Part shown: piece after piece, positions 1 to 8,863 of the stretch | Layout: every line of letters begins with the position of its first letter | Numbering within the stretch: the first letter of the stretch is position 1 | Program-made: the position numbers and the translations under genes | The notes under the pieces: model-generated | Databases searched by the model: none | Seen by the model: the letters and a program-made list of their open reading frames with translations, nothing else | Told to the model about the DNA's origin: nothing | IMG/VR virus record: IMGVR_UViG_3300009506_000567 | Span: 1 to 39,775 of that record | Source of the DNA: a virus | DNA length: 39,775 bases | Strand: one strand, 5' to 3'

Positions 1-1
1 C

Positions 2-1645
2 ATGCTTGAAGCGCTGCTAACCTACATGTCAATGGCGTTCTTTCAAGACCCAATGTTCCAGTACGAGGGTGTGGAAGATGATGACACTATAGGAGCAATG
101 TTGCTAGAACTACTAATCCGCCTACATTGCATAAAGACCAAAGTCCCTCTCGCCGTACACACTGTCATTAGAGACTCCCTCGCCTACGGAGTAGGAATCG
201 GCTTACCTGGATGGAAACAAGTATATGGAATGGCTCCTGTCAAGTCATCTGTAATCACCCAAAGTGAACTAGGTGAATCCCAACAGTCTTACACAAACTT
301 TGTCGAATCCCTACTATTCGAAGGAAATGACCTCTCGAACGTAGACCCCTACATGTGGCTCCCTGACCCATCTGTCTCCAGCGACCACGTCCAAGATGGA
401 GAATTCGTAGGATGGGTTGACAGGGATAACTTCATGAACTTGCTGTCGGAGGAAGCACAGTCAAGAGGAACTATATTCAACGTCAAGTATGTCAAAGAAA
501 AGAAGGACAAGAGATCATCCCTATCCCGTGACCAGAGCGACAGAAACCTCAAACACGGAGGATCATCCGACGCTAGGCACGGAATGACTATGTCACTAAA
601 TCCAGTTGACACAATCAAGATGTATGTCAACCTAATCCCTAAAGACTGGAAGCTAGGCGACAGTGAGTATCCGGAGAAGTGGTTCTTCTCCCTATCAGCA
701 GACGATATAATCACTAGCTGTCACAAAGCTAACCACCATCACGGGATGTATCCTATAGCAGTAGCAAGCCCTGAGTACGATGGATACTCCATAACCCCTC
801 TAGGAAGAATGGAAGTACTATACGGACTCCAGGGAACACTAGACTTCCTATTCAACAGCCACGTCGCTAACGTCAGGAAGTCCATAAACGACATGTTAGT
901 AGTTGACCCATACTTAATCAACATCAATGATCTAAAGGACCCAGAACCTGGGAAACTAATCCGCTTAAGGAGGCCCGCTTGGGGACATGGAGTTGATAAG
1001 GTTGTTCAGCAACTTGTTGTACAAGACATTACTCGTCTTAATATTAGTGACAGTGCTTACATTACTCAGTGGATGGATCGCATCTCTGGGGCTGATCAGT
1101 CTATGCAGGGAATGGTTAGACTCGGAGGTCCTGAGAGACTAACAAAGAGCGAGTTCCAAGGAACCAGAGGATCTGCCATCAGCCGCCTACAACGGATCGC
1201 TATGATCATAGGTATGCAATTCATGCAGGACATAGGAACTATGTTCGCTGTCCATGCACAGCAGTATATGACAAAGGAAGCGTTCGTCCGAGTAGCCGGC
1301 AGATACCAGCAGCAACTCCTAAACACCTTCGGCAAGCCTAATGTGTCAGTAACCCCCTTCGACATATCCGTAAGCTACGATACAATCGTAAGAGACGGAT
1401 CAATCCCAGGTGGCAACTTCTCCGAAGCCTGGATCCAACTATTCACAACCATAGCTGGCACTCCTGAACTATACCAACAATTCGATGTGTTCAGGATCTT
1501 CATGTTCATAGCTCAGCAACTAGGTGCTAAGAACGTAGAAGACTTCCGAAGGACTGCTTCAACCACTGGCGTCCAAACTGTTCCTGATGAAGTAGCTATG
1601 GATCAAGCCCAGCGTGGTAATATAGTACCACTAGGAGCACGATAA
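2..1645 (+). CDS. Phage portal (head-to-tail connector) protein, N-terminus cut by window edge
   Basis: Probable portal protein, the dodecameric ring through which DNA is packaged and to which the tail is joined. The 547 residues visible start at an internal-looking methionine. The opening segment (LTYMSMAFFQDPMFQYEG) resembles the region about 100 residues into podoviral portals where a helix precedes the wing, so the true start probably lies to the left of the window. Acidic, amphipathic helices and the mid-protein segment with VDPYLININDLKDPEPGKLIRL fit the portal stem and clip. Its place directly upstream of scaffold-like and capsid genes supports the call. The stop TAA overlaps the next ATG (TAATG), so translation is probably coupled. 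Family assignment is by overall pattern, not by a diagnostic motif. Confidence 0.75.
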   Translation: MLEALLTYMSMAFFQDPMFQYEGVEDDDTIGAMLLELLIRLHCIKTKVPLAVHTVIRDSLAYGVGIGLPGWKQVYGMAPVKSSVITQSELGESQQSYTNFVESLLFEGNDLSNVDPYMWLPDPSVSSDHVQDGEFVGWVDRDNFMNLLSEEAQSRGTIFNVKYVKEKKDKRSSLSRDQSDRNLKHGGSSDARHGMTMSLNPVDTIKMYVNLIPKDWKLGDSEYPEKWFFSLSADDIITSCHKANHHHGMYPIAVASPEYDGYSITPLGRMEVLYGLQGTLDFLFNSHVANVRKSINDMLVVDPYLININDLKDPEPGKLIRLRRPAWGHGVDKVVQQLVVQDITRLNISDSAYITQWMDRISGADQSMQGMVRLGGPERLTKSEFQGTRGSAISRLQRIAMIIGMQFMQDIGTMFAVHAQQYMTKEAFVRVAGRYQQQLLNTFGKPNVSVTPFDISVSYDTIVRDGSIPGGNFSEAWIQLFTTIAGTPELYQQFDVFRIFMFIAQQLGAKNVEDFRRTASTTGVQTVPDEVAMDQAQRGNIVPLGAR

Positions 1646-1965
1646 TGTCACTGGAAAAGCCGAAAGTTTTTTCTACAAAAGGGGACATAGAGGAGTTCAA
1701 GAAATCTATCCTCTGGAAAGATTTTAGACGCGAGCTACTAGCATGGAAGAAAGGATTCGACAATGAGATGAAGGCGATAGTAGACAACGCAGCCTCTGAC
1801 AATCCTTCAACTGCGTCAGTCCTTCTTCACCTAGGCGACTTAAACGGCAGAGTTAAAGCTGTAGACTACTTTTTATCTATGCCTGACACATTAATCGGTA
1901 TAGTGGAGGACCAACAAAATGACCTTGAACGCGAACGAGCCGAACGACCAGAGGCTAGTGAGTGA
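1645..1965 (+). CDS. Small helical protein of the head block, function unknown
   Basis: A 106-residue acidic, mostly helical protein that starts inside the portal stop codon (TAATG). It has no motif I recognise. Small helical proteins between portal and scaffold genes occur in many podoviruses and can be head-assembly helpers, but nothing here proves that. Its 3' end overlaps the next gene by 47 bases in another frame; the next gene has its own GGAGGA site within this one. It is therefore a real, tightly packed member of the head operon with no assigned job. Confidence 0.7.
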   Translation: MSLEKPKVFSTKGDIEEFKKSILWKDFRRELLAWKKGFDNEMKAIVDNAASDNPSTASVLLHLGDLNGRVKAVDYFLSMPDTLIGIVEDQQNDLERERAERPEASE

Positions 1966-2383
1966 GATAGCTTCTTATATCAGAGAAGACAGAGCCGCCA
2001 TAAACGCTATATCTGGAGCTGGTGGTGTGGGAGTTACAGAACTGGAAGTCCCAGCCCTAACCACTTCCTTAACAATAGGAACTGAGCTGGATGACTACAG
2101 TATCGAAGTAGTAATCATCTCTGGAGACGGAGCATCTACCCTCGATTCCATCCTCGGCGGAACCCAGGGGCAGATCAAGATCTTCGTATTCCAAGATGCA
2201 AACATAGACATGACCGATGGCACTAAAGCTGATGGTGAGTTCTACCTAAACCACCTCCCTGCTCTGTCAGACTTCGACCCACAACAGGATGATGTTCTAG
2301 CACTGGTCAACGTAGGTGGTGACGCTGGTGCTACATCCGATGGATACTGGAAAGAGCTGTACAGAACTATTTCCGTGAAATAG
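1919..2383 (+). CDS. Predicted beta-rich head decoration or fibre-like protein
   Basis: A 154-residue protein with a short helical N-terminus (about 1-35) and then a beta-rich body, including GGTQGQIKIFVFQDANIDM and a glycine-rich C-terminal strand region. This style of short, strand-rich protein next to capsid genes is typical of decoration proteins or head fibre domains, which is an inference from position and composition. The start is supported by GGAGGA 10 bases upstream. The stop TAG overlaps the first base pairs of the 25-bp palindrome at 2382. Other possibilities are a minor tail or head-closure protein. Confidence 0.55.
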   Translation: MTLNANEPNDQRLVSEIASYIREDRAAINAISGAGGVGVTELEVPALTTSLTIGTELDDYSIEVVIISGDGASTLDSILGGTQGQIKIFVFQDANIDMTDGTKADGEFYLNHLPALSDFDPQQDDVLALVNVGGDAGATSDGYWKELYRTISVK

Positions 2384-2406
2384 TTGCTTAAATTATTTAA
2401 TTAACT
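2382..2406. repeat. 25-bp border palindrome, copy 1
   Basis: Half-sites AGTTGCTTAAAT and AGTTAATTAAAT (each read inward) around a central T. It overlaps the TAG of the gene ending at 2383 and precedes the GGAGGT of the scaffold-like gene. Confidence 0.9.
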
Positions 2407-2419
2407 AATGGAGGTTAGC

Positions 2420-3238
2420 ATGGGTACAAAAGAAGAGATAGGTCAAATGCTTGATTCGTTGAATAAGTTCGACACTTCACAAACAGATCCACCAATAACA
2501 GAGGCACCTGAGTCTCCATCTACCGACCCTCCAGCTGAGGAGATCGTAGACGTTGATACTCTAACCGTGCCTCCTAAAACGGAAGCCCCTGCCACTGAGC
2601 CGCCAGTGGAGGACGAACTAACTACGTACAAAAATAAAGTCGAGGCTCTTCAGAGGAGAGTGGACGAACTGTCAAAACCAAAAGCCACAAAGCCACCTTC
2701 GACGAAAGCTCCTTCTACCGATCCACCTATTTCCGAAGAGGACTTTCTCAAGGACACTGACCTGGAGGACATCTCACGTGACCCATCTGCTTTCAACAAA
2801 CTACTAAACTCTATCTACTCCAAAGCAGTAAGGACAGCTAGAGATGAAATCAGAAAGGGAAGCGAGACTACCCTCAGGTCAATCCCTGACATAGTCAAGA
2901 CCAACGTAGCCATCCAAGCTGACTTGCTAAAAAAGAGTGAAGCGTTCTACGAAAGCAACAAAGACCTAAAACCATTCAAGAAAGTCGTCGCTGCTGTGTT
3001 CGAAGAAATCTCAGCGGCTAATCCAGATAAAACCTTCGACGAGATTCTACCAGAGGTTGGAAAGGAGGCTAGGAAGAGACTAGAACTGGTTCACGAAGCT
3101 ACTCAACATAAATCTGTTGACAAAGATAACCCTCCACCTTTGCCTCGTAAGAAAGGTGGAAGAGTCCAACAACCTAAACCGGACACTAGTTCACTGCAGT
3201 CTGAAATCGAGGCAATGAACAAAGTTGTCCGACCATAA
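2420..3238 (+). CDS. Capsid scaffold-like protein with Thr/Pro-rich repeats
   Basis: About 272 residues, highly charged, with no hydrophobic core pattern in the N-terminal third. This position directly before the major capsid gene and the charged helical C-terminal half (DEIRKGSETTLRSIPDIVKTN onward, to the basic KKGGRVQQPKP tail) fit an internal scaffolding protein. Residues about 20-105 carry an unusual series of T-x-P-P or T-x-A-P units (TDPP, TEAP, TEPP, TKPP, TKAP), probably a disordered linker, with a short heptad stretch (YKNKVEALQRRVDEL) between blocks. I chose ATG 2420 rather than ATG 2408, because GGAGGT at 2410-2415 is correctly spaced only for the later codon. The scaffold role is inferred from context. 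Confidence 0.6.
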   Translation: MGTKEEIGQMLDSLNKFDTSQTDPPITEAPESPSTDPPAEEIVDVDTLTVPPKTEAPATEPPVEDELTTYKNKVEALQRRVDELSKPKATKPPSTKAPSTDPPISEEDFLKDTDLEDISRDPSAFNKLLNSIYSKAVRTARDEIRKGSETTLRSIPDIVKTNVAIQADLLKKSEAFYESNKDLKPFKKVVAAVFEEISAANPDKTFDEILPEVGKEARKRLELVHEATQHKSVDKDNPPPLPRKKGGRVQQPKPDTSSLQSEIEAMNKVVRP

Positions 3239-3251
3239 CTGGAGGTAACCA

Positions 3252-3674
3252 ATGCTTGAGGATAGATTCGCGCAACACGACAAGGAAGTCGTGGACAAGT
3301 ATCATGATCCAGTGAACGCAGACTATGAAATGTCTGTTCGGGATTATGTACTTCGTCCAAGCAACGATGTGGAGGGTGGTGGAAATATCACTGTCACACT
3401 TCCTCCTGTCGCCGAAGCCAAGGGGCGTATCTACAGTATCGTAGCTAGAAACGCCGACGCTGTAAACACTATCACTATCGAAGACAACAACGACGATAGT
3501 GAATGCTGGCTTGGCGACATAGTGATGGATGGCAAGTGCGACCGCCTCCTTCTCTACAGTGACGGCCTCTGCTGGTTCCCGATGTGGGAGCCTGGATGGC
3601 CTGGAATGGCGACAACTTCACCTCCTGGTACGAGTCATGCTCCTACGACTCTATTGACCACTGAGGCTGCATAA
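3252..3674 (+). CDS. Predicted capsid-associated beta protein with Thr/Pro tail
   Basis: A 140-residue protein. Residues about 40-115 form a strand-rich domain (GGGNITVTLPPVAEAKGRIYS, then LLLYSDGLCWFPMW). I have seen this pattern in short phage structural domains that occur alone or at the ends of fibres. The last 25 residues are rich in Thr, Ser and Pro (TTSPPGTSHAP), like the linker of the preceding scaffold-like protein. It lies between scaffold and major capsid genes with a GGAGGT site at 3241-3246, so a head decoration role is likely but unproven. Confidence 0.55.
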   Translation: MLEDRFAQHDKEVVDKYHDPVNADYEMSVRDYVLRPSNDVEGGGNITVTLPPVAEAKGRIYSIVARNADAVNTITIEDNNDDSECWLGDIVMDGKCDRLLLYSDGLCWFPMWEPGWPGMATTSPPGTSHAPTTLLTTEAA

Positions 3675-3688
3675 CCTTAACCCTTAAC

Positions 3689-3713
3689 AGATAATTAAAT
3701 CATTTAATTATCT
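3689..3713. repeat. 25-bp border palindrome, copy 2
   Basis: This is the only perfect copy: both half-sites are AGATAATTAAAT around a central C. It sits between the gene ending at 3674 and the capsid gene, upstream of AGGAGGA at about 3720. Confidence 0.9.
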
Positions 3714-3734
3714 TTCAAATAGGAGGAAACAACT

Positions 3735-5036
3735 ATGTTTCTCGGAATGCGTGGAACAGGGGATTGGGTAGACGACCAGCGTCCTGAATCTTGGAGACAG
3801 CAAATCCTCTACCTGTACCCAAACGGAATGGCTCCTTTAACCGCTATCCTCTCAATGATGGGATCTACTCGCGTAACCGACCCTCGGTTCCACTGGTGGA
3901 CTCAAGTCCAGTCCACAGTGCAAGGAGCAGTAGCAGGCGTCTACACTATCGCCGACCTCTCCGTCGCCTACGCCGGGGGCGGAGTCGCTGGTGACACGGT
4001 CTTCGTTCAAGTCACCACTGTCCTTGCTAACAGAATCAGACAGGGTCACCAAATCCTTCTCCGTGACGAGTCTGACTGGCGAGTAGATGTCAACGGCAAG
4101 ATCACCGAAGTTCATCGTGGAACTACCAACTCTGTCCTTGCCGTGAAGCTGTTGGAGGCTGACGACAACTCTCCCGACCATGATCTTCAACACTGTGACA
4201 ACTTCAAGATCATCGGTAACTTGAACCCTGAAGGCGGCGAGATGCCTGATGCAATCGCTCTAGATCCATCCGAGGTATACAACTATACCCAAATCTGGCG
4301 TACGCCTCTTTCTCTCACTCGTACCGCCCTCAAGACCTCCCTCCGCACTCCTGATGCATATCAGAAGGCGAAGTCCGAGGCTCTTGAGATGCACTCTTGG
4401 GAAATGGAACTGTCGTTCCTGTGGGGAATTCGTACTAGCAACATTGGAGACAATGGAAAGCCCGAACGAACCACTATGGGCGTCATCAACTTCATCCGCC
4501 AGTTTGCTGCTGCCAACTGTGACGACTACACCCTGAACGCTGACTACGCCGGCCTCGCCTGGAACGCAGCAGGCGGTGGTGGAACCTGGCTTCGTGCCTA
4601 CCTGGAGCAAATCTTCCGCTACGGAGCTGAAGAGAAGCTCTGCCTGGCAGGCTCTGGGGCCTTTCTCGGAATCGAAGCCCTCGCTATGGCTGAGGGTCAG
4701 ATGAACCTTCAACCTGGAATCTCCATGTATGGGATGAAGTTGAGGGAATGGGTCACTCCGTTCGGTTCGATCTACATGAAAACTCATCCGCTGTTCAGCT
4801 TCGACGCAACCACTCGCAACATGATGATTATTCTTGAGCCGAAGGAACTTGAGTACAAGTACATCGACGACACTCAGTTCTACGGTGAGAGCTCTTCCAA
4901 GTCTCACCCATCTGGCTACGGTCAGCGTCGGATTGACGGACTGAATGAGGAGTTCCTGACGGAGGCTGGACTTGAATTTGGACTACCGCAGAAATGCGCA
5001 GTCCTCAACGGAGTTGGCCTGGATAACGACCTGTAG
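3735..5036 (+). CDS. Major capsid protein (HK97-fold type predicted)
   Basis: A 433-residue protein that should build the icosahedral shell. The N-terminal segment (YLYPNGMAPLTAILSMMG) followed by DPRFHWWTQ resembles major capsid families of the DUF5309 kind, in which an N-arm leads into a beta-rich body; a later helix-rich part (about 235-310) and the strand-rich C-terminus (SIYMKTHPLFSFD, then MMIILEPKELEYKYI) fit the HK97 A-domain. Its codon use is enriched in C-ending codons compared with neighbouring genes, as expected for a highly expressed gene. It has a strong AGGAGGA site, and a rho-independent terminator follows at 5061-5086. The product is likely the most abundant virion protein. 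Confidence 0.8.
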   Translation: MFLGMRGTGDWVDDQRPESWRQQILYLYPNGMAPLTAILSMMGSTRVTDPRFHWWTQVQSTVQGAVAGVYTIADLSVAYAGGGVAGDTVFVQVTTVLANRIRQGHQILLRDESDWRVDVNGKITEVHRGTTNSVLAVKLLEADDNSPDHDLQHCDNFKIIGNLNPEGGEMPDAIALDPSEVYNYTQIWRTPLSLTRTALKTSLRTPDAYQKAKSEALEMHSWEMELSFLWGIRTSNIGDNGKPERTTMGVINFIRQFAAANCDDYTLNADYAGLAWNAAGGGGTWLRAYLEQIFRYGAEEKLCLAGSGAFLGIEALAMAEGQMNLQPGISMYGMKLREWVTPFGSIYMKTHPLFSFDATTRNMMIILEPKELEYKYIDDTQFYGESSSKSHPSGYGQRRIDGLNEEFLTEAGLEFGLPQKCAVLNGVGLDNDL

Positions 5037-5060
5037 CTAACCTCCTCCCACGGCCGACGA

Positions 5061-5086
5061 CTGGGCCTAGAATGGGCTAGGCCCAG
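5061..5086 (+). terminator. Rho-independent terminator after the capsid gene
   Basis: A perfect 10-bp GC-rich stem, CTGGGCCTAG at 5061-5070 with CTAGGCCCAG at 5077-5086, encloses a six-base loop and is followed by an AT-rich tract. It lies 25 bases after the capsid stop, as expected for a terminator or transcript stabiliser that isolates capsid mRNA. The downstream U-run is interrupted, so termination may be partial. Confidence 0.8.
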
Positions 5087-5109
5087 TTAATTAAATCATT
5101 TAAACATCT
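5085..5109. repeat. 25-bp border palindrome, copy 3
   Basis: Half-sites AGTTAATTAAAT and AGATGTTTAAAT around a central C. It begins inside the last two bases of the capsid terminator stem. Confidence 0.9.
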
Positions 5110-5122
5110 TAAGGAAACAGAT

Positions 5123-5485
5123 ATGAAAAAGATTGCTATAGCACTGATGTTGATCTTCCTAGCAGTCCAAGTAATGGCTGCTAACACAGTGGTCACTACG
5201 TTGTATGGAGTAACTATAACTGACATAGACTCTGACTACACCACAGGCACTCCTGTCAGAGTGTGGTCTATTAAATTCTATCCATCTGCGATCACTGACT
5301 ATGTCACGATCAAATTATCCACAGATGCTGGTCAGGTGATAACGGTCCTGCGTAACACCATCAGCCTTGATCCTGTGATAGAATACTTTCCTCCCGACTT
5401 CAGGGCTACCCTGGTACTAGACTATAGTGACAGTTCTATAGACACTGGTGCTGATGCTAGGGTTGTGATATTATATAGAAGGTAG
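5123..5485 (+). CDS. Small protein with Sec signal peptide, beta-rich
   Basis: A 120-residue protein whose first 19 residues are a textbook Sec signal peptide: lysines at 2-3, a hydrophobic core (IAIALMLIFLAVQVM) and an AxA-like end (VMAANT). The remainder is strand-rich (TVVTTLYGVTITDI, VIEYFPPDF). No family was recognised. A signal peptide is unexpected for a virion protein that assembles in the cytoplasm, and the next gene has one as well. It may be an exported accessory or a chaperone-like partner of the beta-helix protein. AAGGA lies 9 bases upstream. Confidence 0.65.
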   Translation: MKKIAIALMLIFLAVQVMAANTVVTTLYGVTITDIDSDYTTGTPVRVWSIKFYPSAITDYVTIKLSTDAGQVITVLRNTISLDPVIEYFPPDFRATLVLDYSDSSIDTGADARVVILYRR

Positions 5486-5501
5486 ATTGGAGACGAATTA
5501 G

Positions 5502-8108
5502 ATGAGAAGAATACTATCGCTAGCTATAATCTTGACAGTATTTATCTCCTTTTCTACAGCAGATGCTGTGGTTAAGTACTGGTACGTGCGACCGGCTACT
5601 GGAGAGTATGGGGCAGAGGATGGAACGTCTTATGCTACTGCCTGGGATGGTTTAGCAAGCATCGTTTGGGCGAGTGTTGATCCTGGAGATTACGTGTTCC
5701 TCGACCCTGACAATGGCATCTCTTCAACTGCTGGCTTCAATAATGAGTACACTGCTATGACTGTAGGAGGATCAGCTGGTAATATCACGACCATCACAGC
5801 CTACGATACATCTAATCCCCCTACGCTTAATCGGTTACAAAGTATTCCAAATACTGGGTGGGCTGGCCCTGATGGTGATGGATGCTACACTTTAACTGTA
5901 TCGCAGCCATATGCCTTCTTTGAAGATAGTATAGCTTTGGGCTACGGATACACAACTGATTCCACCCTATGGGGAGCCAATCAGAATTGGGCGTACTCAG
6001 GTGGTGTGCTTTATTACAAACCAACATCTGGGACACCTGGGAGTCATATCTTAACTGGATATGGGCACAGTGCAATAAATATATCTACTGATGTGGACTA
6101 TGTGACATTCTCCCACTTAAATTTTGAGAAGATGATGTTTGCGCTGAAGTTCCCTGGGACAACTGCCCAACTCGATGAAATTACAGTTGAAGATTGCAAC
6201 TTCAATAATGTAAAGACTGCTTTCTACGTTATACCAGATAATACTAATGCAGTCAATGATATTATTGTGCAGAGGTGCAATTTTAACTACGTTAGTCTTG
6301 GAGCTGTGACGGCGCCTGCTGGTTACGGACCTGAGCAAATAACAGGAGTGTTAATTGACAGTAATACTTTTACATATGGAGGTATAGTCAATAGCTCTTC
6401 TAGCAAAGAGTGGTACTACGCAACTTGCCGATATTATAGCGGTGCATATCAGTGCACTAATGCTGGATATATGGACCATGAGCAGATATCAGTCGCCAAT
6501 TCAAAGGATGTTGTTATCTCAAACAATTACATAAGCGGCAGGACACGCGGAATTGTTACTAACGTTCAAAGTAATATGTATGGCACCAATATAAGGATCA
6601 ACAATAACAAGCTTGTTGATGTAACCTACACTGGCATTTTTACGACTTCGGCCACGGCCGAAGTGGGCGTCGATCATTACAAAGATATATTCATCAATAA
6701 CAATCTGTTTGTAAATTGTGGCAATGGAGAAGGCATAGATGCAGGCTTCTACTCACAAAGCCAACGAGCGGCTATTCAGTTTGGAGGATATCTGGAAGGC
6801 ACAGGTGTTGATTTCGCTCTAATCGTTGGCAATACATTCTATGGCAATATTATAGGGATAAACTGGGCTAACGGATATGCAGAACATGTAACAGCAGAAG
6901 ACAATATCTTCTATAATCATGAGTACGGTGGAATAAAACTCGGAGATGACATTTCTACTTACGGATTGGATTATAACTTGTATTTCTCTAGCGACTCTGA
7001 AAAAGTACCACTTCTAATGCGTGAGTACGATGCTGCATCGCTCTTCGATAATGTTTTCCAGCTAGATGATGCCGCTGGCACATCAGCAGTAGCAAATGAT
7101 ATAGAGTGTCATAACTGTCCAACAGCAGGAGATGCAGGAACTTGGCGCAACACGTCAGACAATACTGCTAGAACAATTGTCTCTGGTGATATTGTCTCGT
7201 CTGGGATTCATGGGAGTGCACTAACTACTGGGAGTGGAGGGACTGGAGTTGCCTATGTTGAGGTTAATGATGCAGATATCATAAATTCTGGTTTCTGGTA
7301 TGAGGGTGCTGTACAGATCTGGGCACGTCCTACGTTCGCTTACAATGTATCAACATATCAAACGCTGTTTTGTGCTTACTATAGCAATGACAACAACCGC
7401 ATTCGAATTAGTTATAATTCAACTGATGACAAATTCCAGGTTGAGCACATTATTGGTGGGACTAATGTTACTCTACAAACAGCTGCTTTTACATCTGATA
7501 CTGACCTACAAAAGTGGCACCACTTTGTTCTTTACTGGGATCAGGCGACGAACTTAGTTGATTTCTTTGTCGATGGCGTAGAATATTCTAGTACGAGTCA
7601 GACAGGCTCCACGGCTGGTGTAGCAGACATGCGTGTCTATATAGGGTTAAACTACAGTGGTGCTGCATACAACACGCCAGGGGCTTATGACATTGATGAA
7701 TTCAAAGTTGGACGTGGTGCTACGCCGAGGGAACTATATTATACGTCCAGCTCATGGGCGAATTATCTAACCAAGTTTCCGAGTGATGACCAGAACTCAC
7801 TGTCTACAGACCCTGTACTATCTAGGCCATGTGAACTTATTGGTGGAGTAGTTATATGTGATCTTAGTCTAAGTCCTAGCTCGCCAGCTATTGATGCTGG
7901 TATTCCAGTCGATGGGATACACGTCTGGGGCTCTTTCAAGGACGCAGCAGGATTTGAATATATAACTGGTGCCGCTCCTGATATAGGTGCTTACGAGAGA
8001 CCATCTGGTGGAATTGCAGGATTGGACAGACAAAAGATGGGAATGTCTATGGGGCCTTCTGGGGTAGCTATTTGCCCTTCAACTGACGCAAACTGCTACG
8101 TACCATAG
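5502..8108 (+). CDS. Right-handed beta-helix protein with inserted LamG domain and signal peptide (predicted tailspike or secreted glycan-binding protein)
   Basis: An 868-residue protein. Residues 1-22 form a Sec-type signal peptide (MRRILSLAIILTVFISF, then TADA). Residues about 23-480 read as a right-handed parallel beta-helix with repeating N-rich turns (INNNKLVDV, FINNNLFVNCGN, VGNTFYGNIIGINW, AEDNIFYN). About 555-740 is a LamG/concanavalin-like jelly roll (YVEVNDADI, then KWHHFVLYWDQ, VDFFVDGVEYSS, YDIDEFKVGRGA). The C-terminus returns to a beta-helix end typical of secreted bacterial proteins (SPAIDAG, PDIGAYE). In a phage this architecture usually means a receptor-binding or polysaccharide-degrading spike, but the signal peptide is more like a captured host exoprotein. 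No catalytic residues could be identified. Confidence 0.7.
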   Translation: MRRILSLAIILTVFISFSTADAVVKYWYVRPATGEYGAEDGTSYATAWDGLASIVWASVDPGDYVFLDPDNGISSTAGFNNEYTAMTVGGSAGNITTITAYDTSNPPTLNRLQSIPNTGWAGPDGDGCYTLTVSQPYAFFEDSIALGYGYTTDSTLWGANQNWAYSGGVLYYKPTSGTPGSHILTGYGHSAINISTDVDYVTFSHLNFEKMMFALKFPGTTAQLDEITVEDCNFNNVKTAFYVIPDNTNAVNDIIVQRCNFNYVSLGAVTAPAGYGPEQITGVLIDSNTFTYGGIVNSSSSKEWYYATCRYYSGAYQCTNAGYMDHEQISVANSKDVVISNNYISGRTRGIVTNVQSNMYGTNIRINNNKLVDVTYTGIFTTSATAEVGVDHYKDIFINNNLFVNCGNGEGIDAGFYSQSQRAAIQFGGYLEGTGVDFALIVGNTFYGNIIGINWANGYAEHVTAEDNIFYNHEYGGIKLGDDISTYGLDYNLYFSSDSEKVPLLMREYDAASLFDNVFQLDDAAGTSAVANDIECHNCPTAGDAGTWRNTSDNTARTIVSGDIVSSGIHGSALTTGSGGTGVAYVEVNDADIINSGFWYEGAVQIWARPTFAYNVSTYQTLFCAYYSNDNNRIRISYNSTDDKFQVEHIIGGTNVTLQTAAFTSDTDLQKWHHFVLYWDQATNLVDFFVDGVEYSSTSQTGSTAGVADMRVYIGLNYSGAAYNTPGAYDIDEFKVGRGATPRELYYTSSSWANYLTKFPSDDQNSLSTDPVLSRPCELIGGVVICDLSLSPSSPAIDAGIPVDGIHVWGSFKDAAGFEYITGAAPDIGAYERPSGGIAGLDRQKMGMSMGPSGVAICPSTDANCYVP

Positions 8109-8131
8109 TTGTTTAAATCATTTAAACATCT
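8107..8131. repeat. 25-bp border palindrome, copy 4
   Basis: Half-sites AGTTGTTTAAAT and AGATGTTTAAAT around a central C. It overlaps the TAG stop of the beta-helix gene. Confidence 0.9.
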
Positions 8132-8140
8132 GGTGATGAG

Positions 8141-8863
8141 ATGAACTTACTAGAGCTTAGAAGAAAATTCAGAGACCTCTCAGGAAGATTCGACTTAGTT
8201 AACGAGGACGGAAGCGACAATGGGGCTAACTTCTTCATCAACGAGGGTAGGAAGTTCCTTGATCGCCTGGATGAAACTCAGAAATCCTGGGCCTCGTGTT
8301 TTAGGTTTATCAATGTAGGAGGGTTCAGTGCGCAGTTCCCCTACTGCCGCGCGATTAAGGAAGTCTGGGTCGCATCAACCACAGAGCGTTGGCAGCTTGT
8401 TAAGATAAGTCTGCAGGACCTAATAGCATCCTACATGGCTGACCTTCCAGGAGAACGTACTACTGGAACTCCAGCATACTATTCTCCTGCACTAACTAGA
8501 TACTCTCCTGCTAACGCTGACTTGGCTGACTTAGAGTCATTCCTAGGATGGGTCGATATACCGTCTGGGCCCTCTCACGAATATAATTCTATCCTGATAA
8601 ATGTACCTACTGACACAAAAATAGTGGCTGATATCAAAGGGTTATTCTATTCAGCTGAACTATCTAACGACAATGACTCTAACCACTGGTCAGTTAACAA
8701 CCCTTCACTCCTAGTAATGGCTGCTATGAGGTTTACTGAGGTATTCAACAGGAACAGACAGGGAGTTAATGACTGGGACACTGCAATAGCAGTCGAGATG
8801 AAACAACTAGGAATGGACCTTGTTGAAGAGATAATCTCCGAAGTTGATCAAATGGAGGGATGA
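8141..8863 (+). CDS. Tail tubular protein A-like adaptor (T7 gp11 type)
   Basis: A 240-residue protein that probably forms the ring joining the portal to the tail nozzle. The start (LLELRRKFRDLSGRFDLV, then ADNGANFFINEGRKFLDRL-like helix) and the C-terminal helix with MAAMRFTEVFNRN are the usual helical scaffold of this family; the middle is a beta insert with the common phrase IKEVWV. It is followed two genes later by a B-type tubular protein, the normal order. The stop TGA overlaps the next start (ATGA). Confidence 0.75.
   Translation: MNLLELRRKFRDLSGRFDLVNEDGSDNGANFFINEGRKFLDRLDETQKSWASCFRFINVGGFSAQFPYCRAIKEVWVASTTERWQLVKISLQDLIASYMADLPGERTTGTPAYYSPALTRYSPANADLADLESFLGWVDIPSGPSHEYNSILINVPTDTKIVADIKGLFYSAELSNDNDSNHWSVNNPSLLVMAAMRFTEVFNRNRQGVNDWDTAIAVEMKQLGMDLVEEIISEVDQMEG

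Noticed and set aside
4260-4907. Minus-strand open frame of 215 codons under the major capsid gene
   Set aside because: It is antisense to a clear capsid gene with strong codon bias; no ribosome binding site and no protein-like pattern.
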